Origin: Dichetophora obliterata
Taxonomy: Eukaryota; Arthropoda; Insecta; Diptera; Sciomyzidae
Reading direction: 5' to 3'
Length of the DNA stretch: 64,000 bases
NCBI GenBank assembly: GCA_963920525.1
Contig: OY986436.1
Coordinates: forward strand, 14,645,467-14,709,466
The notes beneath the pieces were generated by a model, which was not told where the DNA came from, made no database searches, and worked only from the letters and a program-made list of their open reading frames with translations. Position numbers and translations under genes: made by a program. Of this stretch, positions 1-13,899 are shown one piece after another (within the stretch, counting starts at the first letter, position 1; the number at the start of each line of letters is the position of its first letter).

Positions 1-535
1 TTATGCATCAAAATGTTCCTTAAGCTACTGCCCACAAGACTGTATCCTTAAAATAATTTTAAAAACTAGATTTCATATTAATTTCATGTGCCCTTTTTTG
101 TCAAATTTTTATTTTTTTTATTTATTTTCTAAAATAAAAACTACATAACAGATAAGGACAATTCATGCATTAAAATGAGCACCAGGTCCTCGTCCTTAAG
201 AAGGGATACTCCTTTGTCCAAATGCCGTTTGCTCTATCTCTTGTAGTTTAGGAGTTGTAGAACACTTTTTGGAGTGGAAGCTGGCCAAAAACATGTGCTT
301 TTTCCGTCATAACTCCCAAACCATACATCCTACAAGGACGATTTATACACCAAATTGTTTCTAATACATATATACACAAGACTGCATATTCAGAAAAAAG
401 TTTTCTGGAATTTGATTTTTTTTCAAGAATCTTATTTAAAAATTTTTACATGAATCATAGTTTTTGACGTGGTTTTGTGCGATTCTTTTGATTTTTTAGC
501 CATAACTTCTAAACCATACATCATAAAAGGACGAT
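1..535. repeat. One satellite monomer: internal trimer of ~160-190 bp subunits
   Basis: Within one monomer the core AAGGACGATT-(T/C)AT recurs three times: at the monomer start (ttatgc, position 1), at about 162 (ttcatgc) and at about 343 (ttatacacc). The next start is at 536, so the spacings are about 161, 181 and 193 bp. Sequence before the core is also shared: 'cataacttctaaaccatacatc' before core 1 matches 'cataactcccaaaccatacatc' before core 3, and a more diverged form 'aaactacataacagata' precedes core 2. 'cacaagactg' follows cores 1 and 3 at similar distance. The 533-bp unit therefore looks like an old trimer of a nucleosome-sized repeat that became the new unit of amplification. Confidence 0.8.
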
Positions 536-3500
536 TTATGCATCAAAATGTTCCTTAAGCTACTGCCCACAAGACTGTATCCTTAAAATAATTTTAAAAA
601 TTAGATTTCATGTTAATTTCATGTGCCCTTTTTTGTCAATTTTTATTTTTTTTATTTATTTTCTAAAATAAAAACTACATATCAGATAAGGACGATTCAT
701 GCATTAAAATGAGCACCAGGTCCTCGTCCTTAAGAAGAAATACTCCTTTGTCCAAATGCCGTTTGCTCTATCTCTTGTAGTTTAGGAGTTGTAGAACACT
801 TTTTGGAGTGGAAGCTGGCCAAAAACATGTGCTTTTTCCGTCATAACTCCCAAACCATACATCCTACAAGGACGATTTATACACCAAATTGTTTTTAATA
901 CATATATACACAAGACTGCATATTCAGAAAAAAGTTTCCTGGAATTTGATTTTTTCCAAGAATCTTAGTTAAATTTTTTACATGAATCATAGTTTTTGAC
1001 GTGGTTTTTTGCGATTTTTTTGATTTTTTAGCCATAACTTCTAAACCATACATCATAAAAGGACGATTTATGCATCAAAATGTTCCTTAAGCTACTGCCC
1101 ACAAGACTGTATCCTTAAAATAATTTTAAAAATTAGATTTCATATTAATTTCATGTGCCCTTTTTTGTCAATTTTTATTTTTTTTATTTATTTTCTAAAA
1201 TAAAAACTACATAACAGATAAGGACGATTCATGCATTTAAATGAGCACCAGGTCCTCGTCCTTAAGAAGGGTTACTTCTTTGTCCAAATGCCGTTTGCTC
1301 TATCTCTTGTAGTTTAGGAGTTGTAGAACACTTTTTGGAGTGGAAGCTGGCCAAAAACATGTTCTTTTTCCGTCATAACTCCCAAACCATACATCCTACA
1401 AGGACGATTTATACACCAAATTGTTTCTAATACATATAAACACAAGACTGCATATTCAGAAAAAAGTTTTCTGGAATTTGATTTTTTTCAAGAATCTTAG
1501 TTAAAATTTTTTACATGAATCATAGTTTTTGACGTGGTTTTTTGCGATTTTTTTGATTTTTTAGCCATAACTTCTAAACCATACATCATAAAAGGACGAT
1601 TTATGCATCAAAATATTCCTTAAGCTACTGCCCACAAGACTGTATCCTTAAAATAATTTTAAAAATTAGATTTCATATTAATTTCATGTGCCCTTTTTTG
1701 TCAATTTTTATTTTTTTTATTTATTTTCTAAAATAAAAACTACATAACAGATAAGGACGATTCATGCATTAAAATGAGCACCAGGTCCTCGTCCTTAAGA
1801 AGGGATACTCCTTTGTCCAAATGCCGTTTGCTCTATCTCTTGTAGTTTAGGAGTTGTAGAACACTTTTTGGAGTGGAAGCTGGCCAAAAACATGTGCTTT
1901 TTCCGTCATAACTCCCAAACCATACATCCTACAAGGACGATTTATACACCAAATTGTTTCTAATACATATATACACAAGACTGCATATTCAGAAAAAAGT
2001 TTTCTGGAATTTGATTTTTTTTCAAGAATCTTATTTAAAAATTTTTACATGAATCATAGTTTTTGACGTGGTTTTGTGCGATTTTTTTGATTTTTTAGCC
2101 ATAACTTCTAAACCGTACATCATAAAAGGACGATTTATGCATCAAAATGTTCCTTAAGCTACTGTTCACAAGACTGTATCCTTAAAATAATTTTAAAAAT
2201 TAGATTTCATGTTAATTTCATGTGCCCTTTTTTGTCAATTTTTATTTTTTTTATTTATTTTCTAAAATAAAAACTACATATCAGATAAGGACGATTCATG
2301 CATTTAAATGAGCACCAGGTCCTCGTCCTTAAGTAGGGTTACTTCTTTGTCCAAATGCCGTTTGCTCTAGCTCTTGTAGTTTAGGAGTTGTAGAACACTT
2401 TTTGGAGTGGAAGCTGGCCAAAAACATGTGCTTTTCCGTCATAACTCCCAAACCATACATCCTACAAGGACGATTTATACACCAAATTGTTTCTAATACA
2501 TATATACACAAGACTGCATATTCAGAAAAAAGTTTTCTGGAATTTGATTTTTTTCAAGAATCTTAGTTAAAATTTTTTACATGAATCATAGTTTTTGACG
2601 TGGTTTTTTGCGATTTTTTTGATTTTTTAGCCATAACTTCTAAACCATACGTCATAAAAGGACGATTTATGCATCAAAATGTTCCTTAAGCTACTGCCCA
2701 CAAGACTGTATCCTTAAAATAATTTTAAAAATTAGATTTCATATTAATTTCATGTGCCCTTTTTTGTCAATTTTTATTTTTTTTATTTATTTTCTAAAAT
2801 AAAAACTACATAACAGATAAGGACGATTCATGCATTAAAATGAGCACCAGGTCCTCGTCCTTAAGAAGGGATACTCCTTTGTCCAAATGCCGTTTGCTCT
2901 ATCTCTTGTAGTTTAGGAGTTGTAGAACACTTTTTGGAGTGGAAGCTGGCCAAAAACATGTGCTTTTTCCGTCATAACTCCCAAACCATACATCCTACAA
3001 GGACGATTTATACACCAAATTGTTTCTAATACATATATACACAAGACTGCATATTCAGAAAAAAGTTTTCTAGAATTTGATTTTTTTTCAAGAATCTTAT
3101 TTAAAAATTTTTACATGAATCATAGTTTTTGACGTGGTTTTGTGCGATTCTTTTGATTTTTTAGCCATAACTTCTAAACCATACATCATAAAAGGACGAT
3201 TTATGCATCAAAATGTTCCTTAAGCTACTGCCCACAAGACTGTATCCTTAAAATAATTTTAAAAATTAGATTTCATGTTAATTTCATGTGCCCTTTTTTG
3301 TCAATTTTTATTTTTTTTATTTATTTTCTAAAATAAAAACTACATATCAGATAAGGACGATTCATGCATTAAAATGAGCACCAGGTCCTCGTCCTTAAGA
3401 AGAAATACTCCTTTGTCCAAATGCCGTTTGCTCTATCTCTTGTAGTTTAGGAGTTGTAGAACACTTTTTGGAGTGGAAGCTGGCCAAAAACATGTGCTTT

Positions 3501-6500
3501 TTCCGTCATAACTCCCAAACCATACATCCTACAAGGACGATTTATACACCAAATTGTTTTTAATACATATATACACAAGACTGCATATTCAGAAAAAAGT
3601 TTCCTGGAATTTGATTTTTTCCAAGAATCTTAGTTAAATTTTTTACATGAATCATAGTTTTTGACGTGGTTTTTTGCGATTTTTTTGATTTTTTAGCCAT
3701 AACTTCTAAACCATACATCATAAAAGGACGATTTATGCATCAAAATGTTCCTTAAGCTACTGCCCACAAGACTGTATCCTTAAAATAATTTTAAAAATTA
3801 GATTTCATATTAATTTCATGTGCCCTTTTTTGTCAATTTTTATTTTTTTTATTTATTTTCTAAAATAAAAACTACATAACAGATAAGGACGATTCATGCA
3901 TTTAAATGAGCACCAGGTCCTCGTCCTTAAGAAGGGTTACTTCTTTGTCCAAATGCCGTTTGCTCTATCTCTTGTAGTTTAGGAGTTGTAGAACACTTTT
4001 TGGAGTGGAAGCTGGCCAAAAACATGTTCTTTTTCCGTCATAACTCCCAAACCATACATCCTACAAGGACGATTTATACACCAAATTGTTTCTAATACAT
4101 ATAAACACAAGACTGCATATTCAGAAAAAAGTTTTCTGGAATTTGATTTTTTTCAAGAATCTTAGTTAAAATTTTTTACATGAATCATAGTTTTTGACGT
4201 GGTTTTTTGCGATTTTTTTGATTTTTTAGCCATAACTTCTAAACCATACATCATAAAAGGACGATTTATGCATCAAAATGTTCCTTAAGCTACTGCCCAC
4301 AAGACTGTATCCTTAAAATAATTTTAAAAATTAGATTTCATATTAATTTCATGTGCCCTTTTTTGTCAATTTTTATTTTTTTTATTTATTTTCTAAAATA
4401 AAAACTACATAACAGATAAGGACGATTCATGCATTAAAATGAGCACCAGGTCCTCGTCCTTAAGAAGGGATACTCCTTTGTCCAAATGCCGTTTGCTCTA
4501 TCTCTTGTAGTTTAGGAGTTGTAGAACACTTTTTGGAGTGGAAGCTGGCCAAAAACATGTGCTTTTTCCGTCATAACTCCCAAACCATACATCCTACAAG
4601 GACGATTTATACACCAAATTGTTTCTAATACATATATACACAAGACTGCATATTCAGAAAAAAGTTTTCTGGAATTTTATTTTTTTTCAAGAATCTTATT
4701 TAAAATTTTTTACATGAATCATAGTTTTTGACGTGGTTTTTTGCGATTTTTTTGATTTTTTAGCCATAACTTCTAAACCGTACATCATAAAAGGACGATT
4801 TATGCATCAAAATGTTCCTTAAGCTACTGTTCACAAGACTGTATCCTTAAAATAATTTTAAAAATTAGATTTCATGTTAATTTCATGTGCCCTTTTTTGT
4901 CAATTTTTATTTTTTTTATTTATTTTCTAAAATAAAAACTACATATCAGATAAGGACGATTCATGCATTTAAATGAGCACCAGGTCCTCGTCCTTAAGTA
5001 GGGTTACTTCTTTGTCCAAATGCCGTTTGCTCTAGCTCTTGTAGTTTAGGAGTTGTAGAACACTTTTTGGAGTGGAAGCTGGCCAAAAACATGTGCTTTT
5101 CCGTCATAACTCCCAAACCATACATCCTACAAGGACGATTTATACACCAAATTGTTTCTAATACATATATACACAAGACTGCATATTCAGAAAAAAGTTT
5201 TCTGGAATTTGATTTTTTTCAAGAATCTTAGTTAAAATTTTTTACATGAATCATAGTTTTTGACGTGGTTTTTTGCGATTTTTTTGATTTTTTAGCCATA
5301 ACTTCTAAACCATACGTCATAAAAGGACGATTTATGCATCAAAATGTTCCTTAAGCTACTGCCCACAAGACTGTATCCTTAAAATAATTTTAAAAATTAG
5401 ATTTCATATTAATTTCATGTGCCCTTTTTTGTCAATTTTTATTTTTTTTATTTATTTTCTAAAATAAAAACTACATAACAGATAAGGACGATTCATGCAT
5501 TAAAATGAGCACCAGGTCCTCGTCCTTAAGAAGGGATACTCCTTTGTCCAAATGCCGTTTGCTCTATCTCTTGTAGTTTAGGAGTTGTAGAACACTTTTT
5601 GGAGTGGAAGCTGGCCAAAAACATGTGCTTTTTCCGTCATAACTCCCAAACCATACATCCTACAAGGACGATTTATACACCAAATTGTTTCTAATACATA
5701 TATACACAAGACTGCATATTCAGAAAAAAGTTTTCTAGAATTTGATTTTTTTTCAAGAATCTTATTTAAAAATTTTTACATGAATCATAGTTTTTGACGT
5801 GGTTTTGTGCGATTCTTTTGATTTTTTAGCCATAACTTCTAAACCATACATCATAAAAGGACGATTTATGCATCAAAATGTTCCTTAAGCTACTGCCCAC
5901 AAGACTGTATCCTTAAAATAATTTTAAAAATTAGATTTCATGTTAATTTCATGTGCCCTTTTTTGTCAATTTTTATTTTTTTTATTTATTTTCTAAAATA
6001 AAAACTACATATCAGATAAGGACGATTCATGCATTTAAATGAGCACCAGGTCCTCGTCCTTAAGTAGGGTAACTTCTTTGTCCAAATGCCGTTTGCTCTA
6101 TCTCTTGTAGTTTAGGAGTTGTAGAACACTTTTTGGAGTGGAAGCTGGCCAAAAACATGTGCTTTTTCCGTCATAACTCCCAAACCATACATCCTACAAG
6201 GACGATTTATACACCAAATTGTTTTTAATACATATATACACAAGACTGCATATTCAGAAAAGAGTTTCCTGGAATTTGATTTTTTCCAAGAATCTTAGTT
6301 AAATTTTTTACATGAATCATAGTTTTTGACGTGGTTTTTTGCGATTTTTTTGATTTTTTAGCCATAACTTCTAAACCATACATCATAAATGGACGATTTA
6401 TGCATCAAAATGTTCCTTAAGCTACTGTTCACAAGACTGTATCCTTAAAATAATTTTTAAAATTAGATTTCATGTTAATTTCATGTGCCCTTTTTTGTCA

Positions 6501-7464
6501 ATTTTTATTTTTTTTATTTATTTTCTAAAATAAAAACTACATATCAGATAAGGACGATTCATGCATTTAAATGAGCACCAGGTCCTCGTCCTTAAGTAGG
6601 GTTACTTCTTTGTCCAAATGCCGTTTGCTCTATCTCTTGTAGTTTAGGAGTTGTAGAACACTTTTTGGAGTGGAAGCTGGCCAAAAACATGTTCTTTTTC
6701 CGTCATAACTCCCAAACCATACATCCTACAAGGACGATTTATACACCAAATTGTTTCTAATACATATATACACAAGACTGCATATTCAGAAAAAAGTTTT
6801 CTGGAATTTGATTTTTTTCAAGAATCTTAGTTAAAATTTTTTACATGAATCATAGTTTTTGACGTGGTTTTTTGCGATTTTTTTGATTTTTTAGCCATAA
6901 CTTCTAAACCATACGTCATAAAAGGACGATTTATGCATCAAAATGTTCCTTAAGCTACTGCCCACAAGACTGTATCCTTAAAATAATTTTAAAAATTAGA
7001 TTTCATATTAATTTCAAGTGCCCTTTTTTGTCAATTTTTATTTTTTTTATTTATTTTCTAAAATAAAAACTACATAACAGATAAGGACGATTCATGCATT
7101 AAAATGAGCACCAGGTCCTCGTCCTTAAGAAGGGATACTCCTTTGTCCAAATGCCGTTTGCTCTATCTCTTGTAGTTTAGGAGTTGTAGAACACTTTTTG
7201 GAGTGGAAGCTGGCCAAAAACATGTGCTTTTTCCGTCATAACTCCCAAACCATACATCCTACAAGGACGATTTATACACCAAATTGTTTCTTATACATAT
7301 ATACACAAGACTGCATATTCAGAAAAAAGTTTTCTGGAATTTGATTTTTTTTCAAGAATCTTATTTAAAAATTTTTACATGAATCATAGTTTTTGACGTG
7401 GTTTTGTGCGATTTTTTTGATTTTTTAGCCATAACTTCTAAACCATACATCATAAAAGGACGAT
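1..7464. repeat. Higher-order repeat of 2665 bp (five monomers), ~2.8 copies
   Basis: Monomer-specific variants recur at exactly 2665 bp. Anchors 1601/4266/6931, 2135/4800/7465, 1068/3733/6398 and 536/3201/5866 all show this offset. Diagnostic changes such as 'aaaccgtacatc' and the shortened 'gtgcttttccg' recur with it (for example the 183-bp stretches at 2329-2511 and 4994-5176). The third copy is more diverged. This is a classical higher-order repeat made from five variant monomers. Confidence 0.85.
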
Positions 7465-10400
7465 TTATGCATCAAAATGTTCCTTAAGCTACTGCCCACA
7501 AGACTGTATCCTTAAAATAATTTTAAAAATTAGATTTCATATTAATTTCATGTGCCCTTTTTTGTCAATTTTTATTTTTTTTATTTATTTTGTCAATTTT
7601 TATTTTTTTTATTTATTTTCTAAAATAAAAACTACATATCAGATAAAGACGATTCATGCATTAAAATGAGCACCAGGTCCTTTTCCTTAAGAAGGGATAC
7701 TCCTTTGTCCAAATGCCGTTTGCTCTATCTCTTGTAGTTTAGGAGTTGTAGAACACTTTTTGGAGTGGAAGCTGGCCAAAAACATGTGCTTTTTCCGTCA
7801 TAACTCCCAAACAATACATCCTACAAGGACGATTTATACACCAATCTAATACATATATACACAAGACTGCATATTCAGAAAAAAGTTTTCTGGAATTTGA
7901 TTTTTTTCAAGAATCTTAGTTCAAATTTTTTACATGAATCATAGTTTTTGACGTGGTTTTTTGCGATTTTTTTGATTTTTTAGCCATAACTTCTAAACCA
8001 TACATCATAAAAGGACGATTTATGCATCAAAAAGTTCCTTAAGCTACTGCCCACAAGACTGTATCCTTAAAATAATTTTAAAAATTAGATTTCATGTTAA
8101 TTTCATGTGCCCTTTTTTGTCAATTTTTATTTTTCTTATTTATTTTGTCAATTTTTATTTTTTTATTTATTTTCTAAAATAAAAACTACATATCAGATAA
8201 GGACGATTCATGCATTTAAATGAGCACCAGGTCCTCGTCCTTAAGAAGGGATACTCCTTTGTCCAAATGCCGTTTGCTCTATCTCTTGTAGTTTAGGAGT
8301 TGTAGAACACTTTTTGGAGTGGAAGCTGGCCAAAAACATGTGCTGTTTCCGTCATAACTCCCAAACCATACATCCTACAAGGACGATTTATACACCAAAT
8401 TGTTTTTAATACATATATACACAAGACTGCATATTCAGAAAAAAACTACATATCAGATAAGGACGATTCATGCATTTAAATGAGCACCAGGTCCTCGTCC
8501 TTAAGTAGGGTTACTTCTTTGTCCAAATGCCGTTTGCTCTATCTCTTGTAGTTTAGGAGTTGTAGAACACTTTTTGGAGTGGAAGCTGGCCAAAAACATG
8601 TTCTTTTTCCGTCATAACTCCCAAACCATACATCCTACAAGGACGATTTATACACCAAATTGTTTCTAATACATATATACACAAGACTGCATATTCAGAA
8701 AAAAGTTTTCTGGAATTTGATTTTTTTCAAGAATCTTAGTTAAAATTTTTTACATGAATCATAGTTTTTGACGTGGTTTTTTGCGATTTTTTTGATTTTT
8801 TAGCCATAACTTCTAAACCATACGTCATAAAAGGACGATTTATGCATCAAAATGTTCCTTAAGCTACTGCCCACAAGACTGTATCCTTAAAATAATTTTA
8901 AAAATTAGATTTCATATTAATTTCAAGTGCCCTTTTTTGTCAATTTTTATTTTTTTTATTTATTTTCTAAAATAAAAACTACATAACAGATAAGGACGAT
9001 TCATGCATTAAAATGAGCACCAGGTCCTCGTCCTTAAGAAGGGATACTCCTTTGTCCAAATGCCGTTTGCTCTATCTCTTGTAGTTTAGGAGTTGTAGAA
9101 CACTTTTTGGAGTGGAAGCTGGCCAAAAACATGTGCTTTTTCCGTCATAACTCCCAAACCATACATCCTACAAGGACGATTTATACACCAAATTGTTTCT
9201 TATACATATATACACAAGACTGCATATTCAGAAAAAAGTTTTCTGGAATTTGATTTTTTTTCAAGAATCTTATTTAAAAATTTTTACATGAATCATAGTT
9301 TTTGACGTGGTTTTGTGCGATTTTTTTGATTTTTTAGCCATAACTTCTAAACCATACATCATAAAAGGACGATTTATGCATCAAAATGTTCCTTAAGCTA
9401 CTGCCCACAAGACTGTATCCTTAAAATAATTTTAAAAATTAGATTTCATATTAATTTCATGTGCCCTTTTTTGTCAATTTTTATTTTTTTTATTTATTTT
9501 GTCAATTTTTATTTTTTTTATTTATTTTCTAAAATAAAAACTACATATCAGATAAAGACGATTCATGCATTAAAATGAGCACCAGGTCCTCTTCCTTAAG
9601 AAGGGATACTCCTTTGTCCAAATGCCGTTTGCTCTATCTCTTGTAGTTTAGGAGTTGTAGAACACTTTTTGGAGTGGAAGCTGGCCAAAAACATGTGCTT
9701 TTTCCGTCATAACTCCCAAACAATACATCCTACAAGGACGATTTATACACCAATCTAATACATATATACACAAGACTGCATATTCAGAAAAAAGTTTTCT
9801 GGAATTTGATTTTTTTCAAGAATCTTAGTTCAAATTTTTTACATGAATCATAGTTTTTGACGTGGTTTTTTGCGATTTTTTTGATTTTTTAGCCATAACT
9901 TCTAAACCATACATCATAAAAGGACGATTTATGCATCAAAAAGTTCCTTAAGCTACTGCCCACAAGACTGTATCCTTAAAATAATTTTAAAAATTAGATT
10001 TCATGTTAATTTCATGTGCCCTTTTTTGTCAATTTTTATTTTTCTTATTTATTTTGTCAATTTTTATTTTTTTATTTATTTTCTAAAATAAAAACTACAT
10101 ATCAGATAAGGACGATTCATGCATTTAAATGAGCACCAGGTCCTCGTCCTTAAGAAGGGATACTCCTTTGTCCAAATGCCGTTTGCTCTATCTCTTGTAG
10201 TTTAGGAGTTGTAGAACACTTTTTGGAGTGGAAGCTGGCCAAAAACATGTGCTGTTTCCGTCATAACTCCCAAACCATACATCCTACAAGGACGATTTAT
10301 ACACCAAATTGTTTTTAATACATATATACACAAGACTGCATATTCAGAAAAAAACTACATATCAGATAAGGACGATTCATGCATTTAAATGAGCACCAGG

Positions 10401-12000
10401 TCCTCGTCCTTAAGTAGGGTTACTTCTTTGTCCAAATGCCGTTTGCTCTATCTCTTGTAGTTTAGGAGTTGTAGAACACTTTTTGGAGTGGAAGCTGGCC
10501 AAAAACATGTTCTTTTTCCGTCATAACTCCCAAACCATACATCCTACAAGGACGATTTATACACCAAATTGTTTCTAATACATATATACACAAGACTGCA
10601 TATTCAGAAAAAAGTTTTCTGGAATTTGATTTTTTTCAAGAATCTTAGTTAAAATTTTTTACATGAATCATAGTTTTTGACGTGGTTTTTTGCGATTTTT
10701 TTGATTTTTTAGCCATAACTTCTAAACCATACGTCATAAAAGGACGATTTATGCATCAAAATGTTCCTTAAGCTACTGCCCACAAGACTGTATCCTTAAA
10801 ATAATTTTAAAAATTAGATTTCATATTAATTTCATGTGCCCTTTTTTGTCAATTTTTATTTTTTTTATTTATTTTCTAAAATAAAAACTACATAACAGAT
10901 AAGGACGATTCATGCATTAAAATGAGCACCAGGTCCTCGTCCTTAAGAAGGGATACTCCTTTGTCCAAATGCCGTTTGCTCTATCTCTTGTAGTTTAGGA
11001 GTTGTAGAACACTTTTTGGAGTGGAAGCTGGCCAAAAACATGTGCTTTTTCCGTCATAACTCCCAAACCATACATCCTACAAGGACGATTTATACACCAA
11101 ATTGTTTCTAATACATATATACACAAGACTGCATATTCAGAAAAAAGTTTTCTGGAATTTGATTTTTTTTCAAGAATCTTATTTAAAAATTTTTACATGA
11201 ATCATAGTTTTTGACGTGGTTTTGTGCGATTTTTTTGATTTTTTAGCCATAACTTCTAAACCATACATCATAAAAGGACGATTTATGCATCAAAATGTTC
11301 CTTAAGCTACTGCCCACAAGACTGTATCCTTAAAATAATTTTAAAAATTAGATTTCATATTAATTTCATGTGCCCTTTTTTGTCAATTTTTATTTTTTTT
11401 TATTTATTTTGTCAATTTTTATTTTTTTTATTTATTTTCTAAAATAAAAACTACATATCAGATAAAGACGATTCATGCATTAAAATGAGCACCAGGTCCT
11501 CTTCCTTAAGAAGGGATACTCCTTTGTCCAAATGCCGTTTGCTCTATCTCTTGTAGCTTAGGAGTTGTAGAACACTTTTTGGAGTGGAAGCTGGCCAAAA
11601 ACATGTGCTTTTTCCGTCATAACTCCCAAACAATACATCCTACAAGGACGATTTATACACCAATCTAATACATATATACACAAGACTGCATATTCAGAAA
11701 AAAGTTTTCTGAAATTTGATTTTTTTCAAGAATCTTAGTTCAAATTTTTTACATGAATCATAGTTTTTGACGTGGTTTTTTGCGATTTTTTTGATTTTTT
11801 AGCCATAACTTCTAAACCATACATCATAAAAGGACGATTTATGCATCAAAAAGTTCCTTAAGCTACTGCCCACAAGACTGTATCCTTAAAATAATTTTAA
11901 AAATTAGATTTCATGTTAATTTCATGTGCCCTTTTTTGTCAATTTTTATTTTTCTTATTTATTTTGTCAATTTTTATTTTTTTATTTATTTTCTAAAATA
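6900..12000. repeat. Higher-order repeat of ~1910 bp containing a truncated monomer
   Basis: The variant 'accatacgtcataaaagg' recurs at about 6912, 8822 and 10731, and the aberrant junction 'attcagaaaaaaactacatatc' occurs at about 8440 and 10351, each about 1910 bp apart. At that junction the sequence jumps from the cattattcag segment straight into the 'aactacatatcagataagg' segment, so the last third of one monomer and the first part of the next are missing. Units in this block also carry the ~30-bp T-rich insertion (for example near 7590, 8140 and 9500). A third copy of the junction is at about 18198. Confidence 0.8.
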
Positions 12001-13899
12001 AAAACTACATATCAGATAAGGACGATTCATGCATTTAAATGAGCACCAGGTCCTCGTCCTTAAGAAGGGATACTCCTTTGTCCAAATGCCGTTTGCTCTA
12101 TCTCTTGTAGTTTAGGAGTTGTAGAACACTTTTTGGAGTGGAAGCTGGCCAAAAACATGTGCTTTTTCCGTCATAACTCCCAAACCATACATCCTACAAG
12201 GACGATTTATACACCAAATTGTTTTTAATACATATATACACAAGACTGCATATTCAGAAAAAAGTTTTCTGGAATTTGATTTTTTTTCAAGAATCTTAGT
12301 TAAAATTTTTTTACATGAATCATAGTTTTTGACGTGGTTTTGTGCGATTCTTTTGATTTTTTAGCCATAACTTCTAAACCATACATCATAAAAGGACGAT
12401 TTATGCATCAAAATGTTCCTTAAGCTACTGCCCACAAGACTGTATCCTTAAAATAATTTTAAAAATTAAATTTCATGTTAATTTCATGTGCCCTTTTTTG
12501 TCAATTTTTATTTTTTTTATTTATTTTCTAAAATAAAAACTACATAACAGATAAGGACGATTCATGCATTAAAATGAGCACCAGGTCCTCGTCCTTAAGA
12601 AGGGATACTCCTTTGTCCAAATGCCGTTTGCTCTATCTCTTGTAGTTTAGGAGTTGTAGAACACTTTTTGGAGTGGAAGCTGGCCAAAAACATGTGCTTT
12701 TTCCGTCATAACTCCCAAACAATACATCCTACAAGGACGATTTATACACCAATCTAATACATATATACACAAGACTGCATATTCAGAAAAAAGTTTTCTG
12801 GAATTTGATTTTTTTCAAGAATCTTAGTTCAAATTTTTTACATGAATCATAGTTTTTGACGTGGTTTTTTGCGATTTTTTTGATTTTTTAGCCATAACTT
12901 CTAAACCATACATCATAAAAGGACGATTTATGCATCAAAAAGTTCCTTAAGCTACTGCCCACAAGACTGTATCCTTAAAATAATTTTAAAAATTAGATTT
13001 CATGTTAATTTCATGTGCCCTTTTTTGTCAATTTTTATTTTTCTTATTTATGTTGTCAATTTTTATTTTTTTATTTATTTTCTAAAATAAAAACTACATA
13101 TCAGATAAGGACGATTCATGCATTTAAATGAGCACCAGGTCCTCGTCCTTAAGAAGGGATACTCCTTTGTCCAAATGCCGTTTGCTCTATCTCTTGTAGT
13201 TTAGGAGTTGTAGAACACTTTTTGGAGTGGAAGCTGGCCAAAAACATGTGCTTTTTCCGTCATAACTCCCAAACCATACATCCTACAAGGACGATTTATA
13301 CACCAAATTGTTTTTAATACATATATACATAAGACTGCATATTCAGAAAAAAGTTTTCTGGAATTTGATTTTTTTTCAAGAATCTTAGTTAAAATTTTTT
13401 TACATGAATCATAGTTTTTGACGTGGTTTTGTGCGATTCTTTTGATTTTTTAGCCATAACTTCTAAACCATACATCATAAAAGGACGATTTATGCATCAA
13501 AATGTTCCTTAAGCTACTGTCCACAAGACTGTATCCTTAAAATAATTTTAAAAATTAAATTTCATGTTAATTTCATGTGCCCTTTTTTGTCAATTTTTAT
13601 TTTTTTTATTTATTTTCTAAAATAAAAACTACATAACAGATAAGGACGATTCATGCATTAAAATGAGCACCAGGTCCTCGTCCTTAAGAAGGGATACTCC
13701 TTTGTCCAAATGCCGTTTGCTCTATCTCTTGTAGTTTAGGAGTTGTAGAACACTTTTTGGAGTGGAAGCTGGCCAAAAACATGTGCTTTTTCCGTCATAA
13801 CTCCCAAACCATACATCCTACAAGGACGATTTATACACCAAATTGTTTCTAATACATATAAACACAAGACTGCATATTCAGAAAAAAGTTTTCTGGAAT